From positions 124,001 through 188,000 of the forward strand of contig JBDWMA010000052.1 of NCBI GenBank assembly GCA_039972875.1: a stretch of 64,000 nucleotides of DNA, written 5' to 3'. This DNA comes from Pseudoruegeria sp039972875 (lineage in GTDB: Bacteria > Pseudomonadota > Alphaproteobacteria > Rhodobacterales > Rhodobacteraceae). Below are positions 59,050-64,000 of the stretch, in pieces (position 1 is the first letter of the stretch; each line of letters begins with the position of its first letter). The position numbers were made by a program, and so were the translations under genes. The notes under the pieces are model-generated. The model saw nothing but the letters and a program-made list of their open reading frames with translations. It did no database searches and was not told the origin of the DNA.

Positions 59050-59661
59050 TTAGTCCCCAGACGCTTCTTCAGGAGTGTATATCAGCTTAACCCCTTTGCT
59101 GAAAACCATAAGATATTGTTGATTCTTTAGAATAAGTTCCATTTGGCCTGCATCAAACACGCCAAGAGGGCCAATTGCGCGAATGGGTCCCATGGATGTA
59201 AGTTCTGTGGTCTTTAGGCCTAAACTAAGGTCAGGGGCCGTGATCAAATACCCGTTCGAGCTTAGGATTTCGACTCCATTTTCAAGGTCAACACGACCCT
59301 TTGACCCGAAAAGGACCCCATCCAACGCGCTGATGTCCAGGCGTGCGCCGTCCTGATTGATCCAAGTTGCTGAAATGTTTTCGGCTTGTACTGTTTGTAG
59401 ATCTTCCAAACTGGGGGAGGCGTGATCCGCGGAAACCGCTATGCTTGCGCCATCTTCTGTGACACCGGAGAATTCTGGGGCTGTGACCCTTTGTTCGCGT
59501 GCGAGCTCTTCAATTTCTACCGCCGCGTAGGGGATGCCGTCCCCAGGTTCTTTGGTTTCTGAGAGTAAAAACAAAGTGGAAAATAGCCCTAGGGCGATCA
59601 GTGGCAGGATCACTTTGGCCCACGCGACAAAGCGGGAATAACTGTCATTATGTTGGGCCAT
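59050..59661 (-). CDS. lptC: LPS export system protein LptC
   Basis: A 203-residue bitopic inner-membrane protein with one N-terminal helix (ILPLIALGLFSTLFLL, ~17-32) and a periplasmic jellyroll (ITAPDLSLGLKTTELTSMGPI). It receives LPS from LptB2FG and passes it to LptA. It lies 8 bases after the RNase D gene in an rnd-lptC-lptA-lptB operon. Confidence 0.9.
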   Translation of the reverse strand: MAQHNDSYSRFVAWAKVILPLIALGLFSTLFLLSETKEPGDGIPYAAVEIEELAREQRVTAPEFSGVTEDGASIAVSADHASPSLEDLQTVQAENISATWINQDGARLDISALDGVLFGSKGRVDLENGVEILSSNGYLITAPDLSLGLKTTELTSMGPIRAIGPLGVFDAGQMELILKNQQYLMVFSKGVKLIYTPEEASGD

Positions 59662-59669
59662 AGCTGGGA

Positions 59670-60281
59670 TCAGTGCGCAAAAATGTCGGTATCAGGCCAA
59701 CCGTCAAGGTCCAGTTTTGCCCGAGTTGGAAGGAAATTGAAACAGGCTTGGGCCGTCTGTGTTCGGCCTTCTCGGGCCAGGCGAACATCAAGCGCCTTGC
59801 GTAGTCGGTGCAAATACAAGACATCGCTTGCAGCATATTCTGTTTGCGCTTTGGTTAGGTTTTTCGCGCCCCAGTCAGAACTTTGTTGATGTTTGGAGAT
59901 ATCAACAGATAGCAATTCGGTTAGCAAGTTTTTCAACCCGTGGCGATCTGTGTAGGTGCGGACAAGTTTTGAGGCAATTTTTGTACAGTAAACCGGTGCC
60001 GTCAACACGCCAAATGTGTTGTACATGGCTGCGATGTCGAACCGTCCAAAGTGAAAAAGTTTTAAGACTTCGGGGTTTTCCAAAATCTTGCAGAGGTTCA
60101 GCGCTTCGGTTTGGCCAGGGAGGATTTGCACGAGGTGCGCATTGCCGTCACCACTAGACAATTGGACCAAGCATAAGCGGTCCCGATGAGGATTTAGCCC
60201 CATGGTTTCGCAATCAATGGCGACGATGGGGCCAAGATCTAACCCGTCAGGGAGATCCTTTTTATATATTTGTATCGTCAT
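59670..60281 (-). CDS. rnd: Ribonuclease D (short form, 3'-5' exonuclease domain only)
   Basis: A 203-residue DEDDy exonuclease for tRNA and RNA 3'-end trimming. Catalytic acids lie in VAIDCETMGLNP (Asp, Glu), HFGRFDIAAMY (Asp) and the Tyr/Asp motif EYAASDVLYLHRL. It lacks the C-terminal HRDC domains of E. coli RNase D, as usual for alphaproteobacteria. I use ATG 60281, close to the normal start (MTIQIYKKDLPDGLDLGPIV); an upstream in-frame ATG at 60308 adds nine residues. Confidence 0.9.
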   Translation of the reverse strand: MTIQIYKKDLPDGLDLGPIVAIDCETMGLNPHRDRLCLVQLSSGDGNAHLVQILPGQTEALNLCKILENPEVLKLFHFGRFDIAAMYNTFGVLTAPVYCTKIASKLVRTYTDRHGLKNLLTELLSVDISKHQQSSDWGAKNLTKAQTEYAASDVLYLHRLRKALDVRLAREGRTQTAQACFNFLPTRAKLDLDGWPDTDIFAH

Positions 60282-60371
60282 GGCTGCCTCAAATGAACAT
60301 AAGACCAACTGTTCCGGTCCAAATAAGGGGTCGGATGCAAAAACTCAACTCTCGTTGACGTGAAGGTAGGG

Positions 60372-61136
60372 TTATCCAATGATGACATCGGTTTCCCAAT
60401 TTTTGCATTTTTGCATCAAATCACCTGGCAATGGCGCGTCGCAAAATACCGTGGATATTTCAACAAGAGACGCGATGCGGGCGGGGGCGGACCGCGCAAA
60501 TTTGCTTTGATCTGCAACCAGCAGAGTTTTGCGGGCATGACGAATGATGGCTTTACTGACACCGACTTCTTGGACGTCAAAATCTAAAAGGTCACCGTCT
60601 TCGTCCACGGCGGAACAACCGATGACCGCGAAATCGACCTTAAACTGTTCAATCGCCTGCGTGGTTAAATTTCCAGTGAGCCCTCCGTCAGAACGCCGCA
60701 GCATTCCGCCTGCCAACATGATGTCGCAGTTTTTGTTCGCCACCAGAATATTGGCGACATTCATATTATTGGTCACGACCATCAGATTTTGGTGGTTCAA
60801 GAGTTCTCTTGCCACGGCCTCTGTGCTGGTGCCGATGTTTAAAAAGAGAGATGCGTCGTTGGGAATGGTCTGAGCCACGAGTTTTGCGATGGAGTTTTTA
60901 CCCTCTGAGTTTAAATCGCGGCGATCTTCATACCCAATATTGGAGACGCCAGATGGCAAAACGGCCCCACCATGCACGCGTTCAAGCTTGCCTTCGTCCG
61001 CCAATTCGGTGAGATCACGCCGGATCGTCTGAACAGTGACATCAAACCGGCGCGCCAGATCCTCGACTTTGACCCGGCCTTCGGTGCGGGCAATCTCCAA
61101 AATCTGAGGCTCTCGAAAGCTTTGTACCATATTCAC
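60372..61136 (-). CDS. DeoR family transcriptional regulator (GlpR-like)
   Basis: A 254-residue sugar-type repressor. The N-terminal helix-turn-helix is VKVEDLARRFDVTVQTIRRDL, with the DeoR signature LERVHGGAVLPS; the C-terminal sensor domain has LFLNIGTSTEAVARELL and ADQSKFARSAPARIA. This arrangement is close to GlpR, which senses glycerol-3-phosphate, but no glycerol gene lies nearby, so its target is unclear. It is divergent from the MocR-type gene. ATG 61130 is an alternative start. Confidence 0.88.
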   Translation of the reverse strand: MNMVQSFREPQILEIARTEGRVKVEDLARRFDVTVQTIRRDLTELADEGKLERVHGGAVLPSGVSNIGYEDRRDLNSEGKNSIAKLVAQTIPNDASLFLNIGTSTEAVARELLNHQNLMVVTNNMNVANILVANKNCDIMLAGGMLRRSDGGLTGNLTTQAIEQFKVDFAVIGCSAVDEDGDLLDFDVQEVGVSKAIIRHARKTLLVADQSKFARSAPARIASLVEISTVFCDAPLPGDLMQKCKNWETDVIIG

Positions 61137-61210
61137 ATCCTATTCATCTGCCGCACACAGTGTTCGTTTTTGTTCGTGCTCGCAACCAGCAATCGAAATC
61201 GCATTTTCCC

Positions 61211-61221
61211 TAAACGGACAG
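61211..61221 (-). promoter_or_regulatory. Inverted single copy of the CTGTCC motif upstream of the MocR gene
   Basis: On the minus strand CTGTCCGTTTA. Its CTGTCC core matches the direct repeats upstream of the aminotransferase gene (62809-62839). It may be an autoregulation half-site; six shared bases are weak evidence. Confidence 0.3.
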
Positions 61222-61239
61222 GTAAAATCTGGCGGATTG

Positions 61240-61268
61240 TTGCAGTTGATCCGGAGAGGGTGCACAAT
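61240..61268 (+). promoter_or_regulatory. Candidate promoter of the MocR-type gene
   Basis: TTGCAG (61240-61245), a 17-base spacer and CACAAT (61263-61268). Downstream, at 61291-61301, lies the perfect palindrome TTGCAATGCAA. Confidence 0.4.
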
Positions 61269-61322
61269 TTAGATGCATGCGTTGCGTGATTTGCAATGCA
61301 ACTCAACACAAGAGGACTTTCC

Positions 61323-62810
61323 GTGCTCAACGCCCGATTCTTACGGCTGCCCGATGCCTCAACAGACAATCTGCGGACCCAAGTCTGCGAGCTCATTAGT
61401 TCGGCTATCGCACGGGATTTGTTTCCGGTGACTGAACCTTTGCCGTCCTGTCGTGCCTTGGCAAAACATTTAGGGGTCTCACGCAATACCGTACATGATG
61501 CTTATTGCCATATGATTGATATTGGCCTTGTCACTGCACGCGACCGCAGTGGTTATTTCGTGAATGATGTTGTGGCTGGGTCTACAGCCGTGCAAACCCA
61601 ACCCAAAGGTGTTCGCGCGGGACACTCGCCGCTCGAACTGATGATGGGTGATCATAAACGTCCGACCAGCATGGCCAAAGTAGACCATCCGACCAATTGG
61701 CAAAGCTACGATTACCCTTTTGTTTACAATCAGATCGAACGGGATCGTTTCCCTATTCAAGCGTGGCGTGAAAGCATGCGGGTGGCGATGGCATCTTCTA
61801 ATCTAGAAATCTGGACTAGGGATTCTGCGGGTACAGGAAGCGAGAAGCTCGTCAAACAACTGCAGCAAAGATTGCTTGGATATCGCGGGATTTCTGCGAG
61901 TTATGATCAATTGCTCATCACGTCTGGTGCACAAAATGCGATTTATTTGTTGGGATGCCTGACCGCCTATATGGGCCGGAACGTGGCCGTCGAAGATCCG
62001 TGTTATCCAGAGGCACGAAACGCATTTGAGGTGGCGGGAAACAAAGTTGTGAATGTCCCTCTGGATGACAAGGGGTTGATGGTATCCAAAATTCCTACCG
62101 ATGTGGGGCTAGTCTATACGACCCCTAGTCATCAGTTCCCAACGACCGTGACCATGCCACAAGAACGTCGGCTGGAACTTTGCGAACGCGCGGAAAGGGA
62201 CAACTTTTTAATCTGCGAGGATGACTATGAAGCCGAGATGAATTTCGTGCGCGCCAAAGGACGTCCTATCCGATCAATCGACAGGTCTGGACGTACGATT
62301 TATATCGGGAGTCTTTCTAAAAGTGTCGCACCCGGATTGCGCATTGGATATATGGTCGCCCATGAGGACATAATTCAAGAAATCAAAGCGATACGTCGGT
62401 TTATGATGCGCCATCCTCCGATTTTGATGCAAGAGGCTATGGCCCATTTTATTGCCAGCGGCGCGTTGGATGTTCATCTGCGGAAAATGGAGCGTCGTTA
62501 TCGGTCTCGCTGGGAAATTACGCGCAATGCACTTACAGAATTCCTACCTGGATTTAAGATCCAGGCCTCTCAGGGTGGAACGTGCTTTTGGCTCACTGGC
62601 CCGGATTATACCAACAGCACAATTCTTGCGCAGAACCTCAAGGCGCGGAGTGTGTTGATTGATGACGGGTCCGTCTTTTTTATGGATCCAGCACAAGGGC
62701 GACGCAATTTTCGCATTGGTTTTGCTGCTCTTCCCAAAGCCGATATCCGCGAGGGGATTAAAATTATTGCAGAAGAAGTTTCAAAGCTTCGGAAAAATCC
62801 AACAATCTAA
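61323..62810 (+). CDS. MocR/PdxR-type GntR regulator with aminotransferase-like domain
   Basis: A 495-residue PLP-dependent transcription factor. An N-terminal GntR winged helix-turn-helix (PLPSCRALAKHLGVSRNTVH) is followed by a fold-type I aminotransferase domain with the PLP lysine in GSLSKSVAPGLRIGYMV (Lys333). GTG 61323 is preferred because AGAGGA lies upstream; ATG 61296 is in frame but lacks a ribosome-binding site and sits within a palindrome. It precedes an aminotransferase gene by 140 bases, matching the usual pairing of MocR regulators with amine or amino-acid catabolism genes. Confidence 0.87.
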   Translation: MLNARFLRLPDASTDNLRTQVCELISSAIARDLFPVTEPLPSCRALAKHLGVSRNTVHDAYCHMIDIGLVTARDRSGYFVNDVVAGSTAVQTQPKGVRAGHSPLELMMGDHKRPTSMAKVDHPTNWQSYDYPFVYNQIERDRFPIQAWRESMRVAMASSNLEIWTRDSAGTGSEKLVKQLQQRLLGYRGISASYDQLLITSGAQNAIYLLGCLTAYMGRNVAVEDPCYPEARNAFEVAGNKVVNVPLDDKGLMVSKIPTDVGLVYTTPSHQFPTTVTMPQERRLELCERAERDNFLICEDDYEAEMNFVRAKGRPIRSIDRSGRTIYIGSLSKSVAPGLRIGYMVAHEDIIQEIKAIRRFMMRHPPILMQEAMAHFIASGALDVHLRKMERRYRSRWEITRNALTEFLPGFKIQASQGGTCFWLTGPDYTNSTILAQNLKARSVLIDDGSVFFMDPAQGRRNFRIGFAALPKADIREGIKIIAEEVSKLRKNPTI

Positions 62811-62839
62811 TCTGTCCTGATAAATGTGCAAATCTGTCC
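62809..62839 (+). promoter_or_regulatory. Direct repeat, candidate MocR operator for the aminotransferase gene
   Basis: AATCTGTCC occurs at 62809-62817 and again at 62831-62839, 22 bases apart, i.e. about two helical turns, so both copies face the same side of the DNA. MocR-type regulators such as TauR, PdxR and GabR bind direct repeats of this layout. Confidence 0.5.
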
Positions 62840-62950
62840 ATTACCAAGATGGGAATCCTTTGTAATGCTCGGTGTTGTAGATCAGACTTTATGGGTAATC
62901 GATAAATCATTTAGCCCATCTGACAGTGATATTGGAGGAGCAGTAGGCAT

Positions 62951-64000
62951 ATGACGAAGGCAGTTGATTGGTCGACGCAAGCAATTATCGACAGGCGAGA
63001 CACCTATTATGCAGCGTCCCAGCGCGCTTTTGTGCCCTATCAAAAACCGTTGATTCTGAAAAAAGGACAGATGCAATATTGCTGGGATGAAAAAGGCAAT
63101 AAACTGATTGACCTCTTGGGAATGAACCTGTGTATCAGTGTGGGGCACGCCCACCCCAAAGTGGTTGAAGCTGTAACAGACCAGGTTCAGCATCTGACAC
63201 ATTGCACCACAATGTTCCACCATCCAGTTCCGGCGCACCTCGCCGAAGAGCTGGCTGCGACGATGCCCAAAGGGCACGATTGGGTTGTGCATTTCACTAA
63301 CTCTGGCGCTGAAGCAATTGATTTAGCGATCATGATGGCGCGGGCGTCAACTGGAAATCAGGACATCATTGCGCTTCGGAACTCTTATCATGGAGCCACC
63401 TATGGGGCGCAGGCCCTAACCGGCGTGCAGGGCTTCCGTCATAATGTGACACAGCTGTCAAATATTTCCTTTGCCGCAGAGCCAAACCAATATCGTGGAA
63501 TTTTTGGAGAAGGGACTGACCCTTATCTCGCCGAAATTGACCGCACGATTGCCTATACAACCAGCGGCGCGTTGGCGGCGATGTTTATTGAATCTGTCCA
63601 AGGTTATGGCGGTATCATTCAAATGCCTCAGGGATATTTGAAAGGTGCGGCTGAAAAGGTTCGCGCAGGGGGCGGCCTGCTGATTATGGATGAAGTCCAG
63701 TCGGGTTTTGGGAAGACCGGCGATGCGATGTGGTGCTTTGATCATCATGGGATTGTACCGGACATGATGGTGATCGCCAAAGGCCTTGGGAACGGGATTC
63801 CTATCGGTGCGGTCGTTGTCAAGAAAGAGATCGCTGAAAGCATGGCGGGCAAATTGCTGTTCCATACTTATGGGGCGAACCCGGTTGCTTGTGCCGCTGC
63901 ACGGGCCGTAGTGCAGGTCATAGAAGAAGATGAACTGATCAACAACGCCAAGACTGTGGGTGCGAAATTGCACGAAGGTTTGCATCAGTTGAAGGATCGC
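62951..64000 (+). CDS. Class III PLP-dependent aminotransferase, 5' part
   Basis: The open frame starts at ATG 62951, with GGAGGAG ten bases upstream, and runs past the right window edge (350 codons seen). Family signs are SVGHAHPKVVEAV, HFTNSGAEAIDLAIMMAR, NSYHGATYGAQALTG, IMDEVQSGFGKTG and the PLP lysine Lys277 in VIAKGLGNGIPIGAVV. It resembles alanine-glyoxylate (AGXT2-like) and omega-amino acid:pyruvate aminotransferases. The MocR gene upstream probably controls it; the amino donor cannot be told. Confidence 0.9.
   Translation, partial: MTKAVDWSTQAIIDRRDTYYAASQRAFVPYQKPLILKKGQMQYCWDEKGNKLIDLLGMNLCISVGHAHPKVVEAVTDQVQHLTHCTTMFHHPVPAHLAEELAATMPKGHDWVVHFTNSGAEAIDLAIMMARASTGNQDIIALRNSYHGATYGAQALTGVQGFRHNVTQLSNISFAAEPNQYRGIFGEGTDPYLAEIDRTIAYTTSGALAAMFIESVQGYGGIIQMPQGYLKGAAEKVRAGGGLLIMDEVQSGFGKTGDAMWCFDHHGIVPDMMVIAKGLGNGIPIGAVVVKKEIAESMAGKLLFHTYGANPVACAAARAVVQVIEEDELINNAKTVGAKLHEGLHQLKDR

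Noticed and set aside
1..64000. tRNA, rRNA, CRISPR array, insertion sequence, prophage or toxin-antitoxin pair
   Set aside because: I looked through the intergenic stretches and the protein list and found no cloverleaf, repeat array, transposase, integrase, phage structural gene or small toxin/antitoxin pair.

Overview
The window looks like a chromosomal segment of a marine alphaproteobacterium of the Rhodobacteraceae (Roseobacter group). The grounds are the gene families and their order: a smoEFGK-smoS-mtlK polyol operon as known from Rhodobacter, a ppiC-argJ-mutT block divergent from secA, rimP-nusA-ylxR-infB, lptC-lptA-lptB followed by hpf-ptsN, and many TRAP and ABC importers, all at moderate GC. 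I see no rRNA, tRNA, CRISPR array, insertion sequence or prophage. Almost all of the DNA is coding, with many ATGA/GTGA start-stop overlaps.

Layout. 1-6059: a catabolic operon (FAH-family hydrolase, RutE-like nitroreductase, OsmC protein, a three-part TRAP importer, an intradiol dioxygenase of the hydroxyquinol/catechol type) facing a GntR/FCD regulator. 6456-13985: a LacI-type regulator and the sorbitol/mannitol ABC importer with sorbitol and mannitol dehydrogenases; the same ACGCGCGT palindrome lies before both the regulator and the operon. 14219-19145: two half-size ABC exporters and a TrmA/RlmD-type RNA methyltransferase, translationally coupled. 19224-28269: mostly housekeeping genes (L,D-transpeptidase, CAP lipoprotein, hemH, an NDUFAF5-like protein, comF, grxC, nitrilase-type amidase, MarR, ubiG, prolyl aminopeptidase, aldo/keto reductase), plus a 60-residue secreted/membrane miniprotein.

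28331-33927: the rimP-nusA-ylxR-infB operon behind a structured leader that ends in an apparent intrinsic terminator just before rimP. 33964-47171: a 41-residue small gene, mutT-argJ-ppiC, secA, two envelope proteins (one a binding-protein/OmpA fusion), radC, dnaK-dnaJ with a heat-shock-type promoter, and alkB.

47175-56405: an envelope-glycan locus with an ABC-2 polysaccharide export permease, PAP phosphatase cysQ, galU, galE, two tandem family-2 glycosyltransferases, a GT14/DUF5927 glycosyltransferase and a protein with two sulfotransferase-like regions. galU and galE supply UDP-sugars, the transferases build the glycan, the sulfotransferase would modify it with PAPS, and CysQ would remove the PAP by-product. 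I judge this the most interesting region. 56402-61136: ptsN, hpf, lptBAC, RNase D and a DeoR regulator. 61323-64000: a MocR-type regulator and a class III aminotransferase cut by the window edge, with a direct repeat between them that could be the MocR operator.

Limits: everything was read by eye without database searches. Family names rest on motifs and context; substrates of the importers, glycosyltransferases and sulfotransferase are inferred or unknown.
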